Source: Sisyra terminalis (Eukaryota; Arthropoda; Insecta; Neuroptera; Sisyridae). Taken from it: a stretch of DNA of 64,000 nucleotides. A program made the translations under genes and the position numbers. The notes below the pieces were generated by a model. It ran no database searches. It was not told where the DNA came from and worked only from the letters and a program-made list of their open reading frames with translations. The DNA is taken from assembly GCA_958496175.1 (NCBI GenBank), contig OY292280.1, positions 2,294,001 to 2,358,000 on the forward strand. The letters run 5' to 3'. Each line of letters starts with the position of its first letter. The first letter of the stretch is position 1. This document shows positions 48,985 through 63,900 of this stretch, one piece after another.

Positions 48985-51900
48985 ATTTTCGCAACGGATT
49001 ATTAAACAATGCCCTTACGTGAGATGTTATGTGAAAAAATTTTAGTCCTGTGTGCAAAAGGACACCCGCAATATCGATTCAAACTTCCAAATAGGACTAT
49101 TTTCAAGTGCATAAAAAGGATATAAGGGATGATTTGTTTCTAGAAAATTAGGTAGAATATTTTTGACTAAATCATCCTTAATAGTATTGCATAAAAATAG
49201 TTACCATTTATTGGCTAGATCCTTGGAAAATTAAATCGGGAATTTAAGGATGTGAAAACGCATGCACCAATTTGGCCTAAAAAATGGTCATTTTCGAGGG
49301 GTGACTTTTCCTTATAAGAGCTAATTTTCGCAACGGATTATTAAACAATGCGCTTACGTGAGATGTTATGTGAAAAAATTTTAGTCCTGTGTGCAAAAGG
49401 ACACCCGCAATATCGATTCAAACTTCCAAATAGGACTATTTTCAAGTGCATAAAAAGGATATAAGGGTAGATTTGTTTCTTGAAAATTAGGTAGAATATT
49501 TTAGAATAAATCATCCTTAATAGTATTGCATAAAAATAATTACCATTTAATGGCTAGATCCTTGGAAAATTAAATCGGGAATTTAAGGATGTGAAAACGC
49601 ATGCACCAATTTGGCCTAAAAAATGGTCGTTTTCGAGGGGTGACTTTTCCTTATAAGAGCTAATTTTCACAACGGATTATTAAACAATGCCCTTACGTGA
49701 GATGTTATGTGAAAAAATTTTAGTCCTGTGTGCAAAAGGACACCCGCAATATCGATTCAAAGTTCCAAATAGGACTATTTTCAAGTGCATAAAATGGATA
49801 TAAGGGATGATTTGTTTCTTGAAAATTAGGTAGAATATTTTAGATTAAATCATCCTTAATAGTATTGCATAAAAATAGTTACCATTTATTGGCTAGATCC
49901 ATGGAAAATTAAATCGGGAATTTAAGGAGGTGAAAACGCATGCACCAATTTGGCCTAAGAAATGGTCATTTTCGAGGGGTGACTTTTCCTTATAAGAGCT
50001 AATTTTCGCAACGGATTATTAAACAATGCCCGTACGTGAGATGTTATGTGAAAAAATTTTAGTCCTGTGTGCAAAAGGACACCCGCAATATCGATTCAAA
50101 CTTCCAAATAGGACTATTTTCAAGTGCATAAAAAGGATATAAGGGATGATTTGTTTCTAGAAAATTAGGTAGAATATTTTTGACTAAATCATCCTTAATA
50201 GTATTGCATAAAAATAGTTACCATTTATTGGCTAGATCCTTGGAAAATTAAATCGGGAATTTAAGGATGTGAAAACGCATGCACCAATTTGGCCTAAAAA
50301 ATGGTCATTTTCGAGGGGTGACTTTTCCTTATAAGAGCTAATTTTCGCAACGGATTATTAAACAATGCCCTTACGTGAGATGTTATGTGAAAAAATTTTA
50401 GTCCTGTGTGCAAAAGGACACCCGCAATATCGATTCAAACTTCCAAATAGGACTATTTTCAAGTGCATAAAAAGGATATAAGGGTAGATTTGTTTCTTGA
50501 AAATTAGGTAGAATATTTTAGAATAAATCATCCTTAATAGTATTGCATAAAAATAATTACCATTTAATGGCTAGATCCTTGGAAAATTTAATCGGGAATT
50601 TAAGGAGGTGAAAACGCATGCACCAATTTGGCCTAAAAAATGGTCATTTTCGAGGGGTGACTTTTCCTTATAAGAGCTAATTTTCGCAACGGATTATTAA
50701 ACAATGCCCTTACGTGAGATGTTATGTGAAAAAATTTTAGTCCTGTGTGCAAAAGGACACCCGCAATATCGATTCAAACTTCCAAATAGGACTATTTTCA
50801 AGTGCATAAAAAGGATATAAGGGATGATTTGTTTCTAGAAAATTAGGTAGAATATTTTTGACTAAATCATCCTTAATAGTATTGCATAAAAATAGTTACC
50901 ATTTATTGGCTAGATCCTTGGAAAATTAAATCGGGAATTTAAGGATGTGAAAACGCATGCACCAATTTGGCCTAAAAAATGGTCATTTTCGAGGGGTGAC
51001 TTTTCCTTATAAGAGCTAATTTTCGCAACGGATTATTAAACAATGCCCTTACGTGAGATGTTATGTGAAAAAATTTTAGTCCTGTGTGCAAAAGGACACC
51101 CGCAATATCGATTCAAAGTTCCAAATAGGACTATTTTCAAGTGCATAAAAAGGATATAAGGGATGATTTGTTTCTTGAAAATTAGGTAGAATATTTTAGA
51201 TTAAATCATCCTTAATAGTATTGCATAAAAATAGTTACCATTTATTGGCTAGATCCATGGAAAATTAAATCGGGAATTTAAGGAGGTGAAAACGCATGCA
51301 CCAATTTGGCCTAAGAAATGGTCATTTTCGAGGGGTGACTTTTCCTTATAAGAGCTAATTTTCGCAACGGATTATTAAACAATGCCCTTACGTGAGATGT
51401 TATGTGAAAAAATTTTAGTCCTGTGTGCAAAAGGACACCCGCAATATCGATTCAAACTTCCAAATAGGACTATTTTCAAGTGCATAAAAAGGATATAAGG
51501 GATGATTTGTTTCTAGAAAATTAGGTAGAATATTTTTGACTAAATCATCCTTAATAGTATTGCATAAAAATAGTTACCATTTATTGGCTAGATCCTTGGA
51601 AAATTAAATCGGGAATTTAAGGATGTGAAAACGCATGCACCAATTTGGCCTAAAAAATGGTCATTTTCGAGGGGTGACTTTTCCTTATAAGAGCTAATTT
51701 TCGCAACGGATTATTAAACAATGCGCTTACGTGAGATGTTATGTGAAAAAATTTTAGTCCTGTGTGCAAAAGGACACCCGCAATATCGATTCAAACTTCC
51801 AAATAGGACTATTTTCAAGTGCATAAAAAGGATATAAGGGTAGATTTGTTTCTTGAAAATTAGGTAGAATATTTTAGAATAAATCATCCTTAATAGTATT

Positions 51901-53730
51901 GCATAAAAATAATTACCATTTAATGGCTAGATCCTTGGAAAATTAAATCGGGAATTTAAGGATGTGAAAACGCATGCACCAATTTGGCCTAAAAAATGGT
52001 CGTTTTCGAGGGGTGACTTTTCCTTATAAGAGCTAATTTTCACAACGGATTATTAAACAATGCCCTTACGTGAGATGTTATGTGAAAAAATTTTAGTCCT
52101 GTGTGCAAAAGGACACCCGCAATATCGATTCAAAGTTCCAAATAGGACTATTTTCAAGTGCATAAAAAGGATATAAGGGATGATTTGTTTCTTGAAAATT
52201 AGGTAGAATATTTTAGATTAAATCATCCTTAATAGTATTGCATAAAAATAGTTACCATTTATTGGCTAGATCCATGGAAAATTAAATCGGGAATTTAAGG
52301 AGGTGAAAACGCATGCACCAATTTGGCCTAAGAAATGGTCATTTTCGAGGGGTGACTTTTCCTTATAAGAGCTAATTTTCGCAACGGATTATTAAACAAT
52401 GCCCTTACGTGAGATGTTATGTGAAAAAATTTTAGTCCTGTGTGCAAAAGGACACCCGCAATATCGATTCAAACTTCCAAATAGGACTATTTTCAAGTGC
52501 ATAAAAAGGATATAAGGGATGATTTGTTTCTAGAAAATTAGGTAGAATATTTTTGACTAAATCATCCTTAATAGTATTGCATAAAAATAGTTACCATTTA
52601 TTGGCTAGATCCTTGGAAAATTAAATCGGGAATTTAAGGATGTGAAAACGCATGCACCAATTTGGCCTAAAAAATGGTCATTTTCGAGGGGTGACTTTTC
52701 CTTATAAGAGCTAATTTTCGCAACGGATTATTAAACAATGCCCTTACGTGAGATGTTATGTGAAAAAATTTTAGTCCTGTGTGCAAAAGGACACCCGCAA
52801 TATCGATTCAAACTTCCAAATAGGACTATTTTCAAGTGCATAAAAAGGATATAAGGGTAGATTTGTTTCTTGAAAATTAGGTAGAATATTTTAGAATAAA
52901 TCATCCTTAATAGTATTGCATAAAAATAATTACCATTTAATGGCTAGATCCTTGGAAAATTTAATCGGGAATTTAAGGAGGTGAAAACGCATGCACCAAT
53001 TTGGCCTAAAAAATGGTCATTTTCGAGGGGTGACTTTTCCTTATAAGAGCTAATTTTCGCAACGGATTATTAAACAATGCCCTTACGTGAGATGTTATGT
53101 GAAAAAATTTTAGTCCTGTGTGCAAAAGGACACCCGCAATATCGATTCAAACTTCCAAATAGGACTATTTTCAAGTGCATAAAAAGGATATAAGGGATGA
53201 TTTGTTTCTAGAAAATTAGGTAGAATATTTTTGACTAAATCATCCTTAATAGTATTGCATAAAAATAGTTACCATTTATTGGCTAGATCCTTGGAAAATT
53301 AAATCGGGAATTTAAGGATGTGAAAACGCATGCACCAATTTGGCCTAAAAAATGGTCGTTTTCGAGGGGTGACTTTTCCTTATAAGAGCTAATTTTCACA
53401 ACGGATTATTAAACAATGCCCTTACGTGAGATGTTATGTGAAAAAATTTTAGTCCTGTGTGCAAAAGGACACCCGCAATATCGATTCAAAGTTCCAAATA
53501 GGACTATTTTCAAGTGCATAAAAAGGATATAAGGGATGATTTGTTTCTTGAAAATTAGGTAGAATATTTTAGATTAAATCATCCTTAATAGTATTGCATA
53601 AAAATAGTTACCATTTATTGGCTAGATCCATGGAAAATTAAATCGGGAATTTAAGGAGGTGAAAACGCATGCACCAATTTGGCCTAAGAAATGGTCATTT
53701 TCGAGGGGTGACTTTTCCTTATAAGAGCTA
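48985..53730 (-). repeat. Seven-monomer higher-order repeat (2373 bp), two copies
   Basis: Monomer types run in the same order in 48985-51357 and 51358-53730: CTAGAAAATT type, GCGCTTACG with GGGTAGA type, GATTAAATC with CCATGG and CTAAGAAATGG type, CTAGAAAATT type, GGGTAGA with TTTAATCGGG type, CTAGAAAATT type, GATTAAATC type. A few sites differ, such as AAAATGGATAT near 49793 and CCCGTACG near 50030 in the first copy only. Confidence 0.8.
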
Positions 53731-56700
53731 ATTTTCGCAACGGATTATTAAACAATGCCCTTACGTGAGATGTTATGTGAAAAAATTTTAGTCCTGTGTG
53801 CAAAAGGACACCCGCAATATCGATTCAAACTTCCAAATAGGACTATTTTCAAGTGCATAAAAAGGATATAAGGGTAGATTTGTTTCTTGAAAATTAGGTA
53901 GAATATTTTAGAATAAATCATCCTTAATAGTATTGCATAAAAATAATTACCATTTAATGGCTAGATCCTTGGAAAATTTAATCGGGAATTTAAGGAGGTG
54001 AAAACGCATGCACCAATTTGGCCTAAAAAATGGTCATTTTCGAGGGGTGACTTTTCCTTATAAGAGCTAATTTTCGCAACGGATTATTAAACAATGCCCT
54101 TACGTGAGATGTTATGTGAAAAAATTTTAGTCCTGTGTGCAAAAGGACACCCGCAATATCGATTCAAACTTCCAAATAGGACTATTTTCAAGTGCATAAA
54201 AAGGATATAAGGGTAGATTTGTTTCTTGAAAATTAGGTAGAATATTTTAGAATAAATCATCCTTAATAGTATTGCATAAAAATAATTACCATTTAATGGC
54301 TAGATCCTTGGAAAATTAAATCGGGAATTTAAGGATGTGAAAACGCATGCACCAATTTGGCCTAAAAAATGGTCGTTTTCGAGGGGTGACTTTTCCTTAT
54401 AAGAGCTAATTTTCACAACGGATTATTAAACAATGCCCTTACGTGAGATGTTATGTGAAAAAATTTTAGTCCTGTGTGCAAAAGGACACCCGCAATATCG
54501 ATTCAAAGTTCCAAATAGGACTATTTTCAAGTGCATAAAAAGGATATAAGGGATGATTTGTTTCTTGAAAATTAGGTAGAATATTTTAGATTAAATCATC
54601 CTTAATAGTATTGCATAAAAATAGTTACCATTTATTGGCTAGATCCATGGAAAATTAAATCGGGAATTTAAGGAGGTGAAAACGCATGCACCAATTTGGC
54701 CTAAGAAATGGTCATTTTCGAGGGGTGACTTTTCCTTATAAGAGCTAATTTTCGCAACGGATTATTAAACAATGCCCTTACGTGAGATGTTATGTGAAAA
54801 AATTTTAGTCCTGTGTGCAAAAGGACACCCGCAATATCGATTCAAACTTCCAAATAGGACTATTTTCAAGTGCATAAAAAGGATATAAGGGATGATTTGT
54901 TTCTAGAAAATTAGGTAGAATATTTTTGACTAAATCATCCTTAATAGTATTGCATAAAAATAGTTACCATTTATTGGCTAGATCCTTGGAAAATTAAATC
55001 GGGAATTTAAGGATGTGAAAACGCATGCACCAATTTGGCCTAAAAAATGGTCATTTTCGAGGGGTGACTTTTCCTTATAAGAGCTAATTTTCGCAACGGA
55101 TTATTAAACAATGCCCTTACGTGAGATGTTATGTGAAAAAATTTTAGTCCTGTGTGCAAAAGGACACCCGCAATATCGATTCAAACTTCCAAATAGGACT
55201 ATTTTCAAGTGCATAAAAAGGATATAAGGGTAGATTTGTTTCTTGAAAATTAGGTAGAATATTTTAGAATAAATCATCCTTAATAGTATTGCATAAAAAT
55301 AATTACCATTTAATGGCTAGATCCTTGGAAAATTTAATCGGGAATTTAAGGAGGTGAAAACGCATGCACCAATTTGGCCTAAAAAATGGTCATTTTCGAG
55401 GGGTGACTTTTCCTTATAAGAGCTAATTTTCGCAACGGATTATTAAACAATGCCCTTACGTGAGATGTTATGTGAAAAAATTTTAGTCCTGTGTGCAAAA
55501 GGACACCCGCAATATCGATTCAAACTTCCAAATAGGACTATTTTCAAGTGCATAAAAAGGATATAAGGGATGATTTGTTTCTAGAAAATTAGGTAGAATA
55601 TTTTTGACTAAATCATCCTTAATAGTATTGCATAAAAATAGTTACCATTTATTGGCTAGATCCTTGGAAAATTAAATCGGGAATTTAAGGATGTGAAAAC
55701 GCATGCACCAATTTGGCCTAAAAAATGGTCATTTTCGAGGGGTGACTTTTCCTTATAAGAGCTAATTTTCGCAACGGATTATTAAACAATGCCCTTACGT
55801 GAGATGTTATGTGAAAAAATTTTAGTCCTGTGTGCAAAAGGACACCCGCAATATCGATTCAAACTTCCAAATAGGACTATTTTCAAGTGCATAAAAAGGA
55901 TATAAGGGTAGATTTGTTTCTTGAAAATTAGGTAGAATATTTTAGAATAAATCATCCTTAATAGTATTGCATAAAAATAATTACCATTTAATGGCTAGAT
56001 CCTTGGAAAATTTAATCGGGAATTTAAGGAGGTGAAAACGCATGCACCAATTTGGCCTAAAAAATGGTCATTTTCGAGGGGTGACTTTTCCTTATAAGAG
56101 CTAATTTTCGCAACGGATTATTAAACAATGCCCTTACGTGAGATGTTATGTGAAAAAATTTTAGTCCTGTGTGCAAAAGGACACCCGCAATATCGATTCA
56201 AAGTTCCAAATAGGACTATTTTCAAGTGCATAAAAAGGATATAAGGGATGATTTGTTTCTTGAAAATTAGGTAGAATATTTTAGATTAAATCATCCTTAA
56301 TAGTATTGCATAAAAATAGTTACCATTTATTGGCTAGATCCATGGAAAATTAAATCGGGAATTTAAGGAGGTGAAAACGCATGCACCAATTTGGCCTAAG
56401 AAATGGTCATTTTCGAGGGGTGACTTTTCCTTATAAGAGCTAATTTTCGCAACGGATTATTAAACAATGCCCTTACGTGAGATGTTATGTGAAAAAATTT
56501 TAGTCCTGTGTGCAAAAGGACACCCGCAATATCGATTCAAACTTCCAAATAGGACTATTTTCAAGTGCATAAAAAGGATATAAGGGATGATTTGTTTCTA
56601 GAAAATTAGGTAGAATATTTTTGACTAAATCATCCTTAATAGTATTGCATAAAAATAGTTACCATTTATTGGCTAGATCCTTGGAAAATTAAATCGGGAA

Positions 56701-59700
56701 TTTAAGGATGTGAAAACGCATGCACCAATTTGGCCTAAGAAATGGTCATTTTCGAGGGGTGACTTTTCCTTATAAGAGCTAATTTTCGCAACGGATTATT
56801 AAACAATGCCCTTACGTGAGATGTTATGTGAAAAAATTTTAGTCCTGTGTGCAAAAGGACACCCGCAATATCGATTCAAACTTCCAAATAGGACTATTTT
56901 CAAGTGCATAAAAAGGATATAAGGGTAGATTTGTTTCTTGAAAATTAGGTAGAATATTTTAGACTAAATCATCCTTAATAGTATTGCATAAAAATAGTTA
57001 CCATTTATTGGCTAGATCCATGGAAAATTAAATCGGGAATTTAAGGAGGTGAAAACGCATGCACCAATTTGGCCTAAGAAATGGTCATTTTCGAGGGGTG
57101 ACTTTTCCTTATAAGAGCTAATTTTCGCAACGGATTATTAAACAATGCCCTTACGTGAGATGTTATGTGAAAAAATTTTAGTCCTGTGTGCAAAAGGACA
57201 CCCGCAATATCGATTCAAACTTCCAAATAGGACTATTTTCAAGTGCATAAAAAGGATATAAGGGATGATTTGTTTCTAGAAAATTAGGTAGAATATTTTT
57301 GACTAAATCATCCTTAATAGTATTGCATAAAAATAGTTACCATTTATTGGCTAGATCCTTGGAAAATTAAATCGGGAATTTAAGGATGTGAAAACGCATG
57401 CACCAATTTGGCCTAAAAAATGGTCATTTTCGAGGGGTGACTTTTCCTTATAAGAGCTAATTTTCGCAACGGATTATTAAACAATGCGCTTACGTGAGAT
57501 GTTATGTGAAAAAATTTTAGTCCTGTGTGCAAAAGGACACCCGCAATATCGATTCAAACTTCCAAATAGGACTATTTTCAAGTGCATAAAAAGGATATAA
57601 GGGTAGATTTGTTTCTTGAAAATTAGGTAGAATATTTTAGAATAAATCATCCTTAATAGTATTGCATAAAAATAATTACCATTTAATGGCTAGATCCTTG
57701 GAAAATTAAATCGGGAATTTAAGGATGTGAAAACGCATGCACCAATTTGGCCTAAAAAATGGTCGTTTTCGAGGGGTGACTTTTCCTTATAAGAGCTAAT
57801 TTTCACAACGGATTATTAAACAATGCCCTTACGTGAGATGTTATGTGAAAAAATTTTAGTCCTGTGTGCAAAAGGACACCCGCAATATCGATTCAAAGTT
57901 CCAAATAGGACTATTTTCAAGTGCATAAAAAGGATATAAGGGATGATTTGTTTCTTGAAATTTAGGTAGAATATTTTAGATTAAATCATCCTTAATAGTA
58001 TTGCATAAAAATAGTTACCATTTATTGGCTAGATCCTTGGAAAATTAAATCGGGAATTTAAGGATGTGAAAACGCATGCACCAATTTGGCCTAAAAAATG
58101 GTCATTTTCGAGGGGTGACTTTTCCTTATAAGAGCTAATTTTCGCAACGGATTATTAAACAATGCCCTTACGTGAGATGTTATGTGAAAAAATTTTAGTC
58201 CTGTGTGCAAAAGGACACCCGCAATATCGATTCAAAGTTCCAAATAGGACTATTTTCAAGTGCATAAAAAGGATATAAGGGTAGATTTGTTTCTAGAAAA
58301 TTAGGTAGAATATTTTTGACTAAATCATCCTTAATAGTATTGCATAAAAATAGTTACCATTTATTGGCTAGATCCTTGGAAAATTAAATCGGGAATTTAA
58401 GGAGGTGAAAACGCATGCACCAATTTGGCCTAAGAAATGGTCATTTTCGAGGGGTGACTTTTCCTTATAAGAGCTAATTTTCGCAACGGATTATTAAACA
58501 ATGCCCTTACGTGAGATGTTATGTGAAAAAATTTTAGTCCTGTGTGCAAAAGGACACCCGCAATATCGATTCAAACTTCCAAATAGGACTATTTTCAAGT
58601 GCATAAAAAGGATATAAGGGATGATTTGTTTCTAGAAAATTAGGTAGAATATTTTTGACTAAATCATCCTTAATAGTATTGCATAAAAATAGTTACCATT
58701 TATTGGCTAGATCCTTGGAAAATTAAATCGGGAATTTAAGGATGTGAAAACGCATGCACCAATTTGGCCTAAAAAATGGTCATTTTCGAGGGGTGACTTT
58801 TCCTTATAAGAGCTAATTTTCGCAACGGATTATTAAACAATGCCCTTACGTGAGATGTTATGTGAAAAAATTTTAGTCCTGTGTGCAAAAGGACACCCGC
58901 AATATCGATTCAAACTTCCAAATAGGACTATTTTCAAGTGCATAAAAAGGATATAAGGGTAGATTTGTTTCTTGAAAATTAGGTAGAATATTTTAGAATA
59001 AATCATCCTTAATAGTATTGCATAAAAATAATTACCATTTAATGGCTAGATCCTTGGAAAATTTAATCGGGAATTTAAGGAGGTGAAAACGCATGCACCA
59101 ATTTGGCCTAAAAAATGGTCATTTTCGAGGGGTGACTTTTCCTTATAAGAGCTAATTTTCGCAACGGATTATTAAACAATGCCCTTACGTGAGATGTTAT
59201 GTGAAAAAATTTTAGTCCTGTGTGCAAAAGGACACCCGCAATATCGATTCAAACTTCCAAATAGGACTATTTTCAAGTGCATAAAAAGGATATAAGGGAT
59301 GATTTGTTTCTAGAAAATTAGGTAGAATATTTTTGACTAAATCATCCTTAATAGTATTGCATAAAAATAGTTACCATTTATTGGCTAGATCCTTGGAAAA
59401 TTAAATCGGGAATTTAAGGATGTGAAAACGCATGCACCAATTTGGCCTAAAAAATGGTCGTTTTCGAGGGGTGACTTTTCCTTATAAGAGCTAATTTTCA
59501 CAACGGATTATTAAACAATGCCCTTACGTGAGATGTTATGTGAAAAAATTTTAGTCCTGTGTGCAAAAGGACACCCGCAATATCGATTCAAAGTTCCAAA
59601 TAGGACTATTTTCAAGTGCATAAAAAGGATATAAGGGATGATTTGTTTCTTGAAAATTAGGTAGAATATTTTAGATTAAATCATCCTTAATAGTATTGCA

Positions 59701-62700
59701 TAAAAATAGTTACCATTTATTGGCTAGATCCATGGAAAATTAAATCGGGAATTTAAGGAGGTGAAAACGCATGCACCAATTTGGCCTAAGAAATGGTCAT
59801 TTTCGAGGGGTGACTTTTCCTTATAAGAGCTAATTTTCGCAACGGATTATTAAACAATGCCCTTACGTGAGATGTTATGTGAAAAAATTTTAGTCCTGTG
59901 TGCAAAAGGACACCCGCAATATCGATTCAAACTTCCAAATAGGACTATTTTCAAGTGCATAAAAAGGATATAAGGGTAGATTTGTTTCTTGAAAATTAGG
60001 TAGAATATTTTAGAATAAATCATCCTTAATAGTATTGCATAAAAATAATTACCATTTAATGGCTAGATCCTTGGAAAATTTAATCGGGAATTTAAGGAGG
60101 TGAAAACGCATGCACCAATTTGGCCTAAAAAATGGTCATTTTCGAGGGGTGACTTTTCCTTATAAGAGCTAATTTTCGCAACGGATTATTAAACAATGCC
60201 CTTACGTGAGATGTTATGTGAAAAAATTTTAGTCCTGTGTGCAAAAGGACACCCGCAATATCGATTCAAACTTCCAAATAGGACTATTTTCAAGTGCATA
60301 AAAAGGATATAAGGGTAGATTTGTTTCTTGAAAATTAGGTAGAATATTTTAGAATAAATCATCCTTAATAGTATTGCATAAAAATAATTACCATTTAATG
60401 GCTAGATCCTTGGAAAATTAAATCGGGAATTTAAGGATGTGAAAACGCATGCACCAATTTGGCCTAAAAAATGGTCGTTTTCGAGGGGTGACTTTTCCTT
60501 ATAAGAGCTAATTTTCACAACGGATTATTAAACAATGCCCTTACGTGAGATGTTATGTGAAAAAATTTTAGTCCTGTGTGCAAAAGGACACCCGCAATAT
60601 CGATTCAAAGTTCCAAATAGGACTATTTTCAAGTGCATAAAAAGGATATAAGGGATGATTTGTTTCTTGAAAATTAGGTAGAATATTTTAGATTAAATCA
60701 TCCTTAATAGTATTGCATAAAAATAGTTACCATTTATTGGCTAGATCCATGGAAAATTAAATCGGGAATTTAAGGAGGTGAAAACGCATGCACCAATTTG
60801 GCCTAAGAAATGGTCATTTTCGAGGGGTGACTTTTCCTTATAAGAGCTAATTTTCGCAACGGATTATTAAACAATGCCCTTACGTGAGATGTTATGTGAA
60901 AAAATTTTAGTCCTGTGTGCAAAAGGACACCCGCAATATCGATTCAAACTTCCAAATAGGACTATTTTCAAGTGCATAAAAAGGATATAAGGGATGATTT
61001 GTTTCTAGAAAATTAGGTAGAATATTTTTGACTAAATCATCCTTAATAGTATTGCATAAAAATAGTTACCATTTATTGGCTAGATCCTTGGAAAATTAAA
61101 TCGGGAATTTAAGGATGTGAAAACGCATGCACCAATTTGGCCTAAAAAATGGTCATTTTCGAGGGGTGACTTTTCCTTATAAGAGCTAATTTTCGCAACG
61201 GATTATTAAACAATGCCCTTACGTGAGATGTTATGTGAAAAAATTTTAGTCCTGTGTGCAAAAGGACACCCGCAATATCGATTCAAACTTCCAAATAGGA
61301 CTATTTTCAAGTGCATAAAAAGGATATAAGGGTAGATTTGTTTCTTGAAAATTAGGTAGAATATTTTAGAATAAATCATCCTTAATAGTATTGCATAAAA
61401 ATAATTACCATTTAATGGCTAGATCCTTGGAAAATTTAATCGGGAATTTAAGGAGGTGAAAACGCATGCACCAATTTGGCCTAAAAAATGGTCATTTTCG
61501 AGGGGTGACTTTTCCTTATAAGAGCTAATTTTCGCAACGGATTATTAAACAATGCCCTTACGTGAGATGTTATGTGAAAAAATTTTAGTCCTGTGTGCAA
61601 AAGGACACCCGCAATATCGATTCAAACTTCCAAATAGGACTATTTTCAAGTGCATAAAAAGGATATAAGGGATGATTTGTTTCTAGAAAATTAGGTAGAA
61701 TATTTTTGACTAAATCATCCTTAATAGTATTGCATAAAAATAGTTACCATTTATTGGCTAGATCCTTGGAAAATTAAATCGGGAATTTAAGGATGTGAAA
61801 ACGCATGCACCAATTTGGCCTAAAAAATGGTCATTTTCGAGGGGTGACTTTTCCTTATAAGAGCTAATTTTCGCAACGGATTATTAAACAATGCCCTTAC
61901 GTGAGATGTTATGTGAAAAAATTTTAGTCCTGTGTGCAAAAGGACACCCGCAATATCGATTCAAACTTCCAAATAGGACTATTTTCAAGTGCATAAAAAG
62001 GATATAAGGGTAGATTTGTTTCTTGAAAATTAGGTAGAATATTTTAGAATAAATCATCCTTAATAGTATTGCATAAAAATAATTACCATTTAATGGCTAG
62101 ATCCTTGGAAAATTTAATCGGGAATTTAAGGAGGTGAAAACGCATGCACCAATTTGGCCTAAAAAATGGTCATTTTCGAGGGGTGACTTTTCCTTATAAG
62201 AGCTAATTTTCGCAACGGATTATTAAACAATGCCCTTACGTGAGATGTTATGTGAAAAAATTTTAGTCCTGTGTGCAAAAGGACACCCGCAATATCGATT
62301 CAAAGTTCCAAATAGGACTATTTTCAAGTGCATAAAAAGGATATAAGGGATGATTTGTTTCTTGAAAATTAGGTAGAATATTTTAGATTAAATCATCCTT
62401 AATAGTATTGCATAAAAATAGTTACCATTTATTGGCTAGATCCATGGAAAATTAAATCGGGAATTTAAGGAGGTGAAAACGCATGCACCAATTTGGCCTA
62501 AGAAATGGTCATTTTCGAGGGGTGACTTTTCCTTATAAGAGCTAATTTTCGCAACGGATTATTAAACAATGCCCTTACGTGAGATGTTATGTGAAAAAAT
62601 TTTAGTCCTGTGTGCAAAAGGACACCCGCAATATCGATTCAAACTTCCAAATAGGACTATTTTCAAGTGCATAAAAAGGATATAAGGGATGATTTGTTTC

Positions 62701-63900
62701 TAGAAAATTAGGTAGAATATTTTTGACTAAATCATCCTTAATAGTATTGCATAAAAATAGTTACCATTTATTGGCTAGATCCTTGGAAAATTAAATCGGG
62801 AATTTAAGGATGTGAAAACGCATGCACCAATTTGGCCTAAGAAATGGTCATTTTCGAGGGGTGACTTTTCCTTATAAGAGCTAATTTTCGCAACGGATTA
62901 TTAAACAATGCCCTTACGTGAGATGTTATGTGAAAAAATTTTAGTCCTGTGTGCAAAAGGACACCCGCAATATCGATTCAAACTTCCAAATAGGACTATT
63001 TTCAAGTGCATAAAAAGGATATAAGGGTAGATTTGTTTCTTGAAAATTAGGTAGAATATTTTAGACTAAATCATCCTTAATAGTATTGCATAAAAATAGT
63101 TACCATTTATTGGCTAGATCCATGGAAAATTAAATCGGGAATTTAAGGAGGTGAAAACGCATGCACCAATTTGGCCTAAGAAATGGTCATTTTCGAGGGG
63201 TGACTTTTCCTTATAAGAGCTAATTTTCGCAACGGATTATTAAACAATGCCCTTACGTGAGATGTTATGTGAAAAAATTTTAGTCCTGTGTGCAAAAGGA
63301 CACCCGCAATATCGATTCAAACTTCCAAATAGGACTATTTTCAAGTGCATAAAAAGGATATAAGGGATGATTTGTTTCTAGAAAATTAGGTAGAATATTT
63401 TTGACTAAATCATCCTTAATAGTATTGCATAAAAATAGTTACCATTTATTGGCTAGATCCTTGGAAAATTAAATCGGGAATTTAAGGATGTGAAAACGCA
63501 TGCACCAATTTGGCCTAAAAAATGGTCATTTTCGAGGGGTGACTTTTCCTTATAAGAGCTAATTTTCGCAACGGATTATTAAACAATGCGCTTACGTGAG
63601 ATGTTATGTGAAAAAATTTTAGTCCTGTGTGCAAAAGGACACCCGCAATATCGATTCAAACTTCCAAATAGGACTATTTTCAAGTGCATAAAAAGGATAT
63701 AAGGGTAGATTTGTTTCTTGAAAATTAGGTAGAATATTTTAGAATAAATCATCCTTAATAGTATTGCATAAAAATAATTACCATTTAATGGCTAGATCCT
63801 TGGAAAATTAAATCGGGAATTTAAGGATGTGAAAACGCATGCACCAATTTGGCCTAAAAAATGGTCGTTTTCGAGGGGTGACTTTTCCTTATAAGAGCTA
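52375..63900 (-). repeat. Sixteen-monomer segment duplicated at 18-monomer (6102 bp) offset
   Basis: Monomers 52375-57798 recur in order at 58477-63900. Rare markers agree at the expected distance, for example GCGCTTACG at 57487 and 63589, GGTCGTTTTCGAGG in the monomers starting 53053 and 59155, and CTAAGAAATGG in those starting 56443 and 62545. The partial monomer at 63901 begins like that at 57799, so the duplication may continue past the window. Two monomers (57799-58476) lie between the copies and include a mosaic one at 58138. Confidence 0.85.
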
